Assembly (NCBI GenBank): GCA_903885415.1
Contig: CAISIP010000384.1
Span: 1 to 10,096 of the forward strand
Direction: 5' to 3'
DNA from: an uncultured beta proteobacterium
GTDB taxonomy: Bacteria; Pseudomonadota; Gammaproteobacteria; Burkholderiales; Burkholderiaceae_C
Length of the DNA stretch: 10,096 nucleotides
The translations under genes and the position numbers were made by a program. The notes beneath the pieces are model-generated. The model had not been told where the DNA came from, did no database searches, and saw only the letters and a program-made list of their open reading frames with translations. Below are positions 1 through 6,764 of the stretch, in pieces. Position 1 is the stretch's first letter; the number at the start of each line of letters is the position of its first letter.

Positions 1-71
1 GCCAGAGCCGGATAGCTCGACGGGCTCGGGACAAAGTAATAGGGCGTTGCGCTATGCGATGTGGAACTCAT
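1..71 (-). CDS. coxC: cytochrome c oxidase subunit III, N-terminal fragment
   Basis: This is the start of a gene that leaves the window at its left edge; 23 complete codons are visible. The reading begins MSSTSHSATPYYFVPSPSSY, and the 'PYYFVP.PS..P' pattern is typical of the N-terminus of burkholderial CoxC, the membrane subunit III of aa3 oxidase. A strong Shine-Dalgarno sequence (GGAG, five bases before the ATG) supports this start. It lies 54 bases after the DUF2970 gene on the same strand, exactly where coxC is expected in this operon order. Seen: start, ribosome site and short peptide. Inferred: identity, from motif plus position. Subunit III binds no redox metal and stabilises subunit I during turnover. 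Confidence 0.85.
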   Translation of the reverse strand, partial: MSSTSHSATPYYFVPSPSSYPAL

Positions 72-125
72 ATCTTCTCCAGACTCTCAGTACAAAATTC
101 TAGGGTTGCGGTCTTCGTGGTTGCG

Positions 126-347
126 CTATTTCGCCACCACCCAGTTAACCAGCACGATCAGGCTGACGACGAACAGGAATACACCGACAAAACCGACCGC
201 AACCACATGCAGTGGGTTCAGGCTCGCTACATCGCGGTCGAGGTCGCTGCGCCTGCGCAGGCCGACGAAGGCCCAGGCGACTGCCTTGGCCGACGCCACC
301 AGCGAGCTCTTGCGCTTAAGCGGCGAGGTCTCGTGTTCCGCGCTCAT
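126..347 (-). CDS. DUF2970 family small membrane protein
   Basis: A 73-residue protein with a charged N-terminal half (KRKS, RRRSDLDRD) and one hydrophobic helix at about residues 47-70, so it is probably a single-pass inner-membrane protein. The pattern KAVAWAFVGLRR(R)S followed by a 'NPLHV' turn and a terminal helix matches DUF2970, a family of unknown function commonly found between ctaG and coxC in betaproteobacteria. Its ATG overlaps the ctaG stop codon (ATGA). An AAGGTGG ribosome site lies within the end of ctaG, so the two are probably translationally coupled. A role in oxidase assembly or stability is inferred only from gene position. Confidence 0.88.
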   Translation of the reverse strand: MSAEHETSPLKRKSSLVASAKAVAWAFVGLRRRSDLDRDVASLNPLHVVAVGFVGVFLFVVSLIVLVNWVVAK

Positions 348-931
348 GACCCCACCTTTGCTGGCAGCAGCACCGGCGCCGCTGCGCTCTGACCGGGCGC
401 CGGAGGGACGCCAGCGCCGACTTCAAAAAATGTGTAGGACAGGGTGATGGTCGTCACGTCGCGCGACAGCTTGGGGTCGATCACGAAGACCACCGGCCAG
501 GATTTCTTCTCGCCGGGCTCGAGCGTGTACTGGTTGAAGCAGAAACACTCGATCTTGTTGAAGTGTGCGCTGGCCTGCTGCGGCGCATAGCTCGGTATCG
601 CCTGCGCCGCCATGCGCCGGTTCTGGGTGTTCTGGAATTCATAGACCACGGTCGTCAGTTCGCCCGGATGCACCTGCAACGAACGCTGTGCCGGCTTGAA
701 CTCCCACGGGCCGCGGGCGTTGGCGTCGAACTCGACCGTTATGCTGCGGCTGCGGTCGACCTGGCTATTCGACGGGACCGCTGCGCGCTCCACGCTCGAC
801 AGCACATTGATGCCGGTCATGGTGCAGATCGCGTCGTAGATTGGTCCCAGTGCATAGCCGAAACCCAGCATGCCCAGCGCGATGACGCTCAGCTTGCCGG
901 CCATGTTCAGGTTGGCGTAGCGCAGGTTCAT
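344..931 (-). CDS. ctaG: cytochrome c oxidase assembly protein CtaG (Cox11 family)
   Basis: Cox11/CtaG is a membrane-anchored, periplasm-facing copper chaperone that delivers CuB to subunit I of haem-copper oxidase. The 195-residue protein has one N-terminal membrane helix (about residues 12-30), then the conserved cysteine C36 in the 'YDAICTMTG' segment, then an immunoglobulin-like beta domain. The copper-binding signature CFCF is present at 129-132 (C129, C131), followed by 'LEPGE' and the 'DP' and 'TLSYTFF' strands usual for the family. All key cysteines are present and the length is normal. It starts two bases after the small assembly gene and overlaps the DUF2970 gene by four bases, so it is clearly part of the cox operon. 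The last ~25 residues are a low-complexity Ala/Pro tail. Confidence 0.97.
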   Translation of the reverse strand: MNLRYANLNMAGKLSVIALGMLGFGYALGPIYDAICTMTGINVLSSVERAAVPSNSQVDRSRSITVEFDANARGPWEFKPAQRSLQVHPGELTTVVYEFQNTQNRRMAAQAIPSYAPQQASAHFNKIECFCFNQYTLEPGEKKSWPVVFVIDPKLSRDVTTITLSYTFFEVGAGVPPAPGQSAAAPVLLPAKVGS

Positions 932-933
932 CG

Positions 934-1044
934 CTAGCTTCCCAGCGCGAGCATCTTGAGCATGAAGCCGACAAAGAAAACCACCGCCACCGACGCCAGG
1001 ATCAGCGCCAGCCGCAGGTTCGATTTCCTTTGCTCAGGGCTCAT
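934..1044 (-). CDS. cytochrome oxidase small assembly protein
   Basis: A 36-residue ORF fills the gap between coxA and ctaG. It begins MSPEQRKSNLRLALILASVA and continues as one hydrophobic helix (about residues 11-28) with a short basic and neutral tail (LKMLALGS). A tiny single-helix protein with an N-terminal Q-R-K-x-N-x-R-x-x-L motif at this place is a known feature of burkholderial cox operons, annotated as a cytochrome oxidase small assembly protein. Spacing supports translation: 24 bases after the coxA stop and two bases before the ctaG start. No strong Shine-Dalgarno is visible, so it may depend on coupling to coxA. It resembles Cox14/CcoS-like single-helix helpers in architecture, but the molecular role is not established from sequence. 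Confidence 0.82.
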   Translation of the reverse strand: MSPEQRKSNLRLALILASVAVVFFVGFMLKMLALGS

Positions 1045-1068
1045 CACGCTGCGCTTTCGGGCCGGCAA

Positions 1069-2688
1069 TCAGGCGACGATGCGGGTAGCCGCTGCGTTGA
1101 GCTTGGGCGGGGTTTCGAAGGTGTGGAAGGGTGCTGGCGAAGGCACTTCCCACTCCAGACCCTCGGCGCCTTCCCATGGTTTCTGTGGCGCTTTTTCGCC
1201 GTGTCCGAGCATGGTCGGCAGAACGATCCAGAAGAAGAAATAGACCTGCGCCAGACCGAAGGCAAAGGCGCCGACGCTGGCGAGCGCGTTGAAATCGGCG
1301 AACTGCATCGGGTAGTCAGCATAGCGGCGCGGCATGCCCGCCAGTCCCAGGAAGTGCATTGGGAAGAAGGTGACGTTGAAGGCGATCAGCGACCACCAGA
1401 AGTGAATCTTGCCGCGTGCCTCGTTGTACATCACACCGGTCCACTTCGGCGACCAGTAGTAGTAGCCGGCGAACATGGCATACAGCGAACCCGCGACCAG
1501 CACATAGTGGAAATGCGCCACCACATAGTAGGTGTCCTGAATTTGCATGTCGATCGGCGCCATGGCGCAGATCAGGCCGGTAAAGCCGCCCATGGTGAAG
1601 ACGAAGATGAAGCCGACGGCGAACAGCATCGGCGTCTCGAAGGTCATGGAGCCGCGCCACATGGTCGCCAGCCAGTTGAACACCTTCACCGCCGTGGGGA
1701 CCGCAATCAGCATGGTCGAGTACATGAAAAACAGCTGGCCGGTCACCGGCATGCCGGTGGTGAACATGTGGTGCGCCCAGACGACGAAACTTAGGATCGC
1801 GATGCTCGAGGTGGCGTAGACCATCGACGCGTAGCCGAACAGCCGCTTGCGCGCGAAGGCCGGGACTATCTGGCTGATGATGCCGAAAGCCGGCAGGATC
1901 ATGATGTAGACCTCCGGGTGGCCGAAGAACCAGAAGATGTGCTGGTACATCACCGGATCGCCGCCGCCGGCGGGGTTGAAGAAGCTGGTGCCGAAATGGC
2001 GGTCGGTCAGCGTCATCGTGATGGCGCCGGCGAGCACCGGCATCACCGCGATCAGCAGGTAGGCGGTGATCAGCCAGGTCCAGGCGAACAACGGCATCTT
2101 CATCAGCGTCATGCCGGGCGCGCGCATGTTCAAGATGGTCACGATGATGTTGATCGATCCCATGATCGAACTCGCGCCCAGTATGTGCAGCGCGAAGATG
2201 CCGGCGTCCATGCTCGGCCCCATTTGCAGCGTCAGCGGCGCATAGAGCGTCCAGCCGGCGGCCGGCGCGCCGCCCGGCATGAAAAAGGAGCCGACGATCA
2301 TCAGAGCCGCTGGTATCAGCAGCCAGAAGCTGAAGTTATTCATGCGCGCGAAGGCCATGTCCGCAGCACCGATCTGGAGCGGAACCATCCAGTTCGCGAA
2401 GCCGACAAAGCCCGGCATGATGGCGCCGAACACCATGATCAGTCCGTGCATCGTAGTGAGCTGGTTAAACAGTTCCGGGTTCACCAATTGCAGACCGGGC
2501 TGAAAAAGCTCGGCGCGGATCAGCAGGGCCAGAATGCCGCCGATGATGAACATGGTGAAGCTGAACAGCAGGTACAGCGTGCCGATGTCCTTGTGGTTGG
2601 TCGCGTATACCCAGCGACGCCAGCCGCTGGGGGCGTGGTCGTGGTGGTCGTCGTGGGCGTGATCGTGGTGGTCGAGTACTGCACTCAT
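1069..2688 (-). CDS. coxA: cytochrome c oxidase subunit I (aa3 type)
   Basis: The catalytic membrane subunit that reduces O2 to water and pumps protons; 539 residues with twelve expected membrane helices. All cofactor ligands are visible: H81 and H394 for low-spin haem a, H392 for haem a3, and H257, H306 and H307 for CuB. Y261 in HPEVY is the cross-linked tyrosine. E259 in the same motif marks an A1-type oxidase. D110 (GAADMAF) marks the D-channel and K335 (AVKVFNW) the K-channel. The start is supported by an AAGGA ribosome site seven bases upstream. The N-terminus carries an unusual His/Asp-rich stretch (residues 6-18) before the first conserved segment (WVYATNHKDIG). Downstream of coxB by 60 bases and upstream of the small assembly gene by 24. 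Electrons come from the CuA site of CoxB. Confidence 0.99.
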   Translation of the reverse strand: MSAVLDHHDHAHDDHHDHAPSGWRRWVYATNHKDIGTLYLLFSFTMFIIGGILALLIRAELFQPGLQLVNPELFNQLTTMHGLIMVFGAIMPGFVGFANWMVPLQIGAADMAFARMNNFSFWLLIPAALMIVGSFFMPGGAPAAGWTLYAPLTLQMGPSMDAGIFALHILGASSIMGSINIIVTILNMRAPGMTLMKMPLFAWTWLITAYLLIAVMPVLAGAITMTLTDRHFGTSFFNPAGGGDPVMYQHIFWFFGHPEVYIMILPAFGIISQIVPAFARKRLFGYASMVYATSSIAILSFVVWAHHMFTTGMPVTGQLFFMYSTMLIAVPTAVKVFNWLATMWRGSMTFETPMLFAVGFIFVFTMGGFTGLICAMAPIDMQIQDTYYVVAHFHYVLVAGSLYAMFAGYYYWSPKWTGVMYNEARGKIHFWWSLIAFNVTFFPMHFLGLAGMPRRYADYPMQFADFNALASVGAFAFGLAQVYFFFWIVLPTMLGHGEKAPQKPWEGAEGLEWEVPSPAPFHTFETPPKLNAAATRIVA

Positions 2689-2748
2689 GCTGTTTTCCTT
2701 CTCAATGCTTCAAATCGGGTGCGACCGCGCGGGACCGGCGGCGCTGGC

Positions 2749-3939
2749 TTACTGGCGTGCGACCTTGACGTCGGAGGGTTGCACCAATTGGCCGGTCTTG
2801 TTGGACCAGTTGTTCTTGGTGAAGGTGATGACCGCCGCAATATCGGTGTCGCTAAGCGCCTTCCACGACGGCATCGTGCCGTTGGCCTGGCCGTTGAGCA
2901 ACACGGCGATCTGCTTTCCCTTGTCGGCGTCCAGCACCACCACGGCACCGTCGAGCGCCTTGATCGGGCCCAGTCCTTTGCCGTTGGGCTGGTGGCAGGC
3001 GGCACAGTTGGCAGCGTAGACCTTTTCACCGCGCTTGGTGATTTCCTCGGCGCTCCAGACTTTCGCCGGGTCGTCGGCTTTGGCAGCCAGCTTGACCTTC
3101 TCGGCGTCGACCCACTTCGAATAATCCTGCGCCGACACTACCTTCACATGAATCGGCATGTAGGAGTGTTCCTTGCCGCATAGCTCAGAGCACTGTCCGT
3201 AAAAGTCGCCGGTCTTTTCGGCCCTGAACCAGATGTCGCGAACGAAGCCCGGTATGGCGTCTTGCTTGATGCCAAACGAGGGTACCGCGAATGCATGGAT
3301 CACGTCGGTGGCGGTGGTGATGATTCGAACCTTTTTGCCGACCGGGACCACCATCGGATTGTCGACCTTGAGCAGATAGTCATCGACCACCTGGCCCGGC
3401 TTGGGTCCGCCGGAGTTGGACATGGCGCGGTGCCCCGGGTCGATGGTCGAGAAGAAGCCCAGGCCCTCGCCCTCGCCCTTGATGTAGTCGTAACCCCATT
3501 TCCACTGCAAGCCCGTGGCCTTGATCGTCAGGTCGGCGTTGGTCGTGTCCTTCAACTCAACGACCATCCGGGTGGCCGGCAAGGCCATCAGGATCACCAT
3601 GATGAACGGAACAATGGTCCAGATGATCTCGACGGTGGTTGATTCGTGGAAGCTCGCCGCCTTGTGGCCAACCGATTTGCGGTGCTTCCAGATCGAATAG
3701 AACATGACGCCAAATACGCCTACAAAAATGACCGTGCAAAGGATCAGCATGTACCAGTGCAGCCATGCCTGGTCCTCGGCGATCTTGGTCGCGGCCGGGC
3801 GCAGATTTAGCTGCATCACGGAAGGACCGCCTGGCAGGTCATTGATAGCGGCGGGTCCCGCTGCTACGGCAGCCGTCGAAACCCATGCGCAGCCCGCCAA
3901 AGTGAGAGATGCCAATTTAGCCAAAATGCTCTTCATCAT
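2749..3939 (-). CDS. coxB: cytochrome c oxidase subunit II with fused cytochrome c domain
   Basis: CoxB takes electrons from cytochrome c through its binuclear CuA centre and passes them to CoxA. The 396-residue protein has a signal sequence (about 1-27), two membrane helices (about 61-84 and 101-124), then the periplasmic cupredoxin domain with the aromatic patch LQWKWGY (144-150). The CuA ligands are H215, C250, E252, C254, H258 and M261. A C-terminal mono-haem cytochrome c domain follows, with CAACH at 312-316 and probable axial Met356, making this a caa3-like subunit II. The start reads ATGATG; the second Met (3936) is equally possible, as the upstream AAGAGA ribosome site is weak. The signal region contains LAGC at 14-17, which resembles a lipobox, but also a possible AVA-AG cleavage site near 27. 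Confidence 0.98.
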   Translation of the reverse strand: MMKSILAKLASLTLAGCAWVSTAAVAAGPAAINDLPGGPSVMQLNLRPAATKIAEDQAWLHWYMLILCTVIFVGVFGVMFYSIWKHRKSVGHKAASFHESTTVEIIWTIVPFIMVILMALPATRMVVELKDTTNADLTIKATGLQWKWGYDYIKGEGEGLGFFSTIDPGHRAMSNSGGPKPGQVVDDYLLKVDNPMVVPVGKKVRIITTATDVIHAFAVPSFGIKQDAIPGFVRDIWFRAEKTGDFYGQCSELCGKEHSYMPIHVKVVSAQDYSKWVDAEKVKLAAKADDPAKVWSAEEITKRGEKVYAANCAACHQPNGKGLGPIKALDGAVVVLDADKGKQIAVLLNGQANGTMPSWKALSDTDIAAVITFTKNNWSNKTGQLVQPSDVKVARQ

Positions 3940-4004
3940 GTTCTCTTTTTATTTGTCAAAATTTCCAATGACCGCTGTTGCAATCAACCAAGCGCCCCGC
4001 GCAT

Positions 4005-4484
4005 CTAACCAGAACGTAACGCCAATCTTATCTCGCGTGCCAACAGGGGCCGCAGTTCCGGTCGCACATAGCGCCCGACCCGCACGCTCTTGCCATGGGC
4101 CGACAGTTCGATCAACGAATTGTCGGCGGCGCCCGGCTCGACCCTGACCCACTCGCGTCGAAATTCCGAACGCTGCATCCTGCCGCCATTCTCGAGTTCC
4201 ACTACCAACTGCTGCCCCGCCAACCGGATCGTTTCACCATCGGTCGCGTGCCGGGCGTACACCAACAGAGCAGCTCCCACCGCCACCAGTTCGGCGCCGG
4301 CGAAAGCCAGAACCAGCTTCGCACCCTGTAACCAGAACCCGGTTGCAATCGCCAAAGACACCGCGCACAGCGACAGGTACATCCCCACCACCTGCATCGG
4401 CGTCGCCGAGCAGTTGCGCCGCAGGAGCCAGTCGACTTCCTGCCCCCGCACCGTTGCAAAACGAAAAACCGGATTCGTCACCAT
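4005..4484 (-). CDS. DUF2244 domain integral membrane protein
   Basis: A 159-residue protein with two adjacent membrane helices (about 31-51 and 57-77) followed by a soluble beta-rich domain containing 'IRLAGQQLVVE', a W at 112 in 'FRREWVRV' and a 'SAHGKSVRVGRYV.P..R' strand-turn-helix. This matches the DUF2244 family, whose biochemical role is unknown. It is the first gene after the predicted cox promoter and lies 65 bases before coxB, a common position in Burkholderiales. That suggests an accessory role in oxidase biogenesis or regulation, which is inference. Start: GGGGTG lies seven bases before the ATG; a GTG at the second codon is an alternative. No catalytic motif is apparent. Confidence 0.9.
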   Translation of the reverse strand: MVTNPVFRFATVRGQEVDWLLRRNCSATPMQVVGMYLSLCAVSLAIATGFWLQGAKLVLAFAGAELVAVGAALLVYARHATDGETIRLAGQQLVVELENGGRMQRSEFRREWVRVEPGAADNSLIELSAHGKSVRVGRYVRPELRPLLAREIRLALRSG

Positions 4485-4526
4485 CCTCTTTCACCCCATT
4501 AGCAGAGTCCACTGGCCCTGCGCATG

Positions 4527-4555
4527 ATGATATGCGAGCCAATAGCCCCTCTCAA
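4527..4555 (-). promoter_or_regulatory. predicted sigma70-type promoter of the cox operon
   Basis: On the minus strand, TTGAGA (4555-4550, 5 of 6 to the -35 consensus) is followed after exactly 17 bases by TATCAT (4532-4527, 5 of 6 to the -10 consensus). Transcription would begin near 4520, giving a leader of about 35 bases before the DUF2244 start. This is the only well-spaced promoter seen between the methyltransferase stop and the cox genes. A second -10-like TACAAT lies at 4570-4565 but has no good -35 partner. Pattern match only; read-through from the methyltransferase gene is also possible. Confidence 0.5.
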
Positions 4556-4583
4556 AACCGAGGGATTGTAGCCGACCCCCCAA

Positions 4584-4596
4584 GCGTCTCAGACGC
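4584..4596. repeat. 13-base palindrome upstream of the cox promoter
   Basis: GCGTCT-C-AGACGC is a perfect inverted repeat with a one-base centre. It lies between the methyltransferase stop and the cox promoter, about 30 bases upstream of the predicted -35, and it overlaps the place where a -35 would sit for the alternative TACAAT -10. As a hairpin it could only form a four-pair stem and has no T-run, so a terminator is unlikely; an operator is more plausible but unproven. Confidence 0.3.
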
Positions 4597-4600
4597 CGGT

Positions 4601-5512
4601 TTAAAGGCGCGCTGGTGAGCGGTGACCCTGCCGCAACAAGCTGCGCATTGTATCGAGTGCTACAAAGGCCTCTGCTGCCACCGCGACGCGCGACGGCGCC
4701 TTGATGGCATGGCCATAAATTATCTCGAAGCTGAGTGTTGGTCCTGTCGGGGCTTGCCCGAGCGCCAGTCGATGGTCCAAACCCCGCAGCAGTTGCCCAT
4801 GCCAGGATCTGCCGCGCAAGGCGCCAAAGCGTGCCGGGTGAAGGTTGCGCCCGAGCCCCCGCAGTTCGCCCAGCAACCGCGCGCCGCTTGGGAAACTCAG
4901 TGTGATGCGCTCCATGTCCATCACCGGTTCAGCGAAGCCGGCGTTGACCAGCATGTCGCCCCAGTCGTGCATGTCGGTGAAGTCCGGCGCCGGTGGCGGC
5001 CAGTCGTGCGAACGGTACAGAGCGCGCAACTCGCCCAGGCTGTCCGGGCCCAGGCAGGAGAACATCAGGAAGCCCTCTGGCGCCAGCGCCCGCTGCCATT
5101 GAGCGATCAGCGCCTGCGGGTCTGGCGCCAGATGCAGCGCCATGTTCGCCCACAGCATCTGGACGCCGGCGTCTTGCGGGCGCTGGTAGCGGGTGGTGGT
5201 GCCCAGCCAGCGAGCGGCACGCCACCAGGGCGGTGCCAGTGCGCGCTCGGCCTTCTGGCTGCGGGCTGCATCGGGTTCGACCACGAAGCATGCAGCGCGC
5301 GGGTAGCGCTGTGCCAGCGCACGATGCGCCAGCAGCCCGCCGCCCAGCGGCTCCCAGTGCGCCCAGGACTGCGGCTGCAGCTTGATCCATTGCAGCCGCT
5401 CCTGCATCCGTCGCGCCACTTCTTCGTGCAGCCAGGGCGATTCGGATGGCAGCTGGCAGGCCCAGCGCAATGCGGCAACCGGATCGATGGTCGGGGGGCG
5501 TTGGTCGGTCAT
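4601..5512 (-). CDS. BioC-like SAM-dependent methyltransferase
   Basis: A 303-residue class I methyltransferase-type protein. The closest family I recognise is BioC, malonyl-ACP O-methyltransferase, which opens the biotin pathway; related burkholderial proteins are usually annotated only as methyltransferases. BioC-like stretches are 'FSCLGPDSLGELR' (151-163), 'DMHDWGDMLVNAGF' (180-193), 'PVMDMERITLSF' (196-207) and 'SFEIIYGHA' (261-269). The acidic residue after beta-2 is in 'VVEPD' (77-81). SAM motif I is degenerate: 'WEPLGGGLLAH' (53-63) replaces the usual D-x-G-x-G-x-G. The protein is longer than E. coli BioC (about 250 residues). Start chosen at the Met of MTDQ because upstream reading is antisense to comF; no clear Shine-Dalgarno. 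No other biotin genes are in the window, so the substrate is uncertain. Confidence 0.85.
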   Translation of the reverse strand: MTDQRPPTIDPVAALRWACQLPSESPWLHEEVARRMQERLQWIKLQPQSWAHWEPLGGGLLAHRALAQRYPRAACFVVEPDAARSQKAERALAPPWWRAARWLGTTTRYQRPQDAGVQMLWANMALHLAPDPQALIAQWQRALAPEGFLMFSCLGPDSLGELRALYRSHDWPPPAPDFTDMHDWGDMLVNAGFAEPVMDMERITLSFPSGARLLGELRGLGRNLHPARFGALRGRSWHGQLLRGLDHRLALGQAPTGPTLSFEIIYGHAIKAPSRVAVAAEAFVALDTMRSLLRQGHRSPARL

Positions 5513-5539
5513 GGCAATCGGTTCGGGTGGCGCCAGGGG

Positions 5540-5545
5540 TATATT
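5540..5545 (+). promoter_or_regulatory. possible -10 element of comF
   Basis: TATATT (5 of 6 to TATAAT) ends seven bases before the comF ATG inside the 39-base divergent spacer. No good -35 is present at 16-18 bases upstream. If used, transcription would start at or very near the ATG, giving a leaderless message, which would fit the lack of a Shine-Dalgarno sequence. Weak pattern evidence. Confidence 0.2.
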
Positions 5546-5551
5546 GGACCG

Positions 5552-6316
5552 ATGTGGCGTGCACTGCTGCAGAGCATATCCGACAGCGTACCCAGCCAAT
5601 GCGCGGTCTGCCGTGCCTGGCCGGCACAGCCGCTGTGCGAGGACTGCGTGGTCCGTTTCGCCCAGCCCCGGCTGCGCTGCCGGACCTGTGCGCTGCCGAT
5701 CGAAGGGCCGATCACGCAATGCGGTGCCTGCGTGCGCTCGCCGCCGCCGCTCGACGCCTGCGTGGCGGCGCTGGCCTATGAATACCCCTGGGCCCGGCTG
5801 ATTGTCGGCTTCAAGTTCGGCGCCCAGCCGGGCTGGGCCGCGAGCTTTGCCACGCTGCTGCGCAGCGCGCCATGGGTCGAGCCCGCGCTGGAGCAGGCCC
5901 ATTGGGTGCTGCCCATGCCGCTGGCGCCGCAGCGCTTGCGCGAGCGCGGCTTCAACCAGGCGCATCAACTCGCGCGTGCACTGTCCCCGGCCAAGGTCGA
6001 CGCCGGCTTGCTGCTGCGGGTACGCGACACGCCGGCGCAGAGCACACTTCCGCGCGCGCAGCGTCTGCGCAACGTGCAGGGCGCCTTCGCCGTCGAGCCG
6101 CTGCGCGCCGCCGCACTGGCCGGTGCGCGGCTGGTGCTGGTCGACGATGTGATGACCAGCGGCGCTTCGGTCTTCGCCGCCGCTGCGGTGCTGCGCGCGG
6201 CCGGCGCAGCGCACATCACCGCCGTGGTGCTGGCGCGCGCGCAGTTGCGCGAGCACGCCGCCGCCACGCCGGCGGACAATGGCGCCGATGTTCCATATCG
6301 TTCTGGTCGCGCCTGA
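5552..6316 (+). CDS. ComF family phosphoribosyltransferase-like protein
   Basis: A 254-residue ComF/GntX-type protein. The N-terminal part has four CxxC pairs (C17/C20, C29/C32, C43/C46, C57/C60), a putative zinc-binding double knuckle. The C-terminal part is a type I phosphoribosyltransferase fold, with 'LPMPLAPQRLRERGFNQA' (120-137) and the PRPP-binding motif LVLVDDVMTSGAS (195-207). The family supports DNA uptake during natural transformation in competent bacteria; in others its role is unsettled, and no other competence gene is here. The Met at 5552 fits the family start (MWRALLQ, then the first CxxC); the frame stays open far upstream, but that is antisense to the methyltransferase. Its last 12 codons overlap trmL by 38 bases, implying coupled translation. 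Confidence 0.92.
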   Translation: MWRALLQSISDSVPSQCAVCRAWPAQPLCEDCVVRFAQPRLRCRTCALPIEGPITQCGACVRSPPPLDACVAALAYEYPWARLIVGFKFGAQPGWAASFATLLRSAPWVEPALEQAHWVLPMPLAPQRLRERGFNQAHQLARALSPAKVDAGLLLRVRDTPAQSTLPRAQRLRNVQGAFAVEPLRAAALAGARLVLVDDVMTSGASVFAAAAVLRAAGAAHITAVVLARAQLREHAAATPADNGADVPYRSGRA

Positions 6317-6761
6317 AATTCCGCCCAACACCGGCAATGTGATCCGCTTGGCCGCCAACACCGGCTGTACGCTGCATCTGGTCGAGCCGCTGGGCTTTGA
6401 CATGGACGACCGGCAACTGCGACGCGCCGGGCTGGATTACCACGAGTACGCGCCGGTGCGCCGCCATGTGAACTGGAGCGCATTGCTGCACAGCGAAAGG
6501 CCGGTGCCCGGGCGTGTCTTCGCCCTGAGCACCAAGGGCGAGCGCAGCGTCTTCGCGCAGGATTTCAGGCCCGGTGACTGGCTGGTCTTCGGCTCCGAAA
6601 CCAGTGGACTCGCGCCTGCTGTGCGCGATGCGATCGCGCCGGCGCAGCGCCTGCGCCTGCCGATGCGAGAAGGCCAGCGCAGCCTGAATCTGTCGAACGC
6701 CGTGGCGGTCACCGTGTTCGAGGCCTGGCGCCAAAATGCCTTCGGCGCTGCGGTTCTGTAG
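6279..6761 (+). CDS. trmL: tRNA (cytidine/uridine-34 2'-O)-methyltransferase TrmL
   Basis: TrmL is a SPOUT-class SAM methyltransferase that methylates the ribose of the wobble nucleotide in tRNA-Leu isoacceptors. The 160-residue protein is the usual size and has the family signatures in order: 'LVAPEIPPNTGN' (9-20), 'LVFGSETSGL' (102-111) and the trefoil-knot segment 'RLPMREGQRSLNLSNAVAV' (126-144). Two in-frame starts are possible, 6279 (MAPMF) and 6288 (MFHIV); the second matches typical family N-termini. Both lie within the 3' end of comF, so the pair is probably one transcript. It converges on the minus-strand CoA-transferase genes. Confidence 0.96.
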   Translation: MAPMFHIVLVAPEIPPNTGNVIRLAANTGCTLHLVEPLGFDMDDRQLRRAGLDYHEYAPVRRHVNWSALLHSERPVPGRVFALSTKGERSVFAQDFRPGDWLVFGSETSGLAPAVRDAIAPAQRLRLPMREGQRSLNLSNAVAVTVFEAWRQNAFGAAVL

Positions 6762-6764
6762 CGA

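Noticed and set aside
1030..1794. 254-codon plus-strand open frame opposite coxA
   Set aside because: Antisense to the ligand-bearing part of CoxA, with no domain or ribosome site of its own.
1918..3183. 421-codon plus-strand open frame opposite coxA and coxB
   Set aside because: It is antisense to strongly conserved oxidase genes, is His/Arg/Val-rich low complexity, and spans two genes and their gap; a GC-driven shadow.
3955..3960. Perfect TTGACA on the minus strand just before coxB
   Set aside because: The matching -10 position falls on the coxB start codons and does not resemble TATAAT, so it is not a convincing promoter.
4622..6403. Very long open frames on both strands across the methyltransferase and comF genes (564 codons plus, 600 codons minus)
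   Set aside because: Each is a real gene joined in frame to its antisense neighbour. High GC content keeps antisense frames free of stops, and the antisense halves show no recognisable domain.
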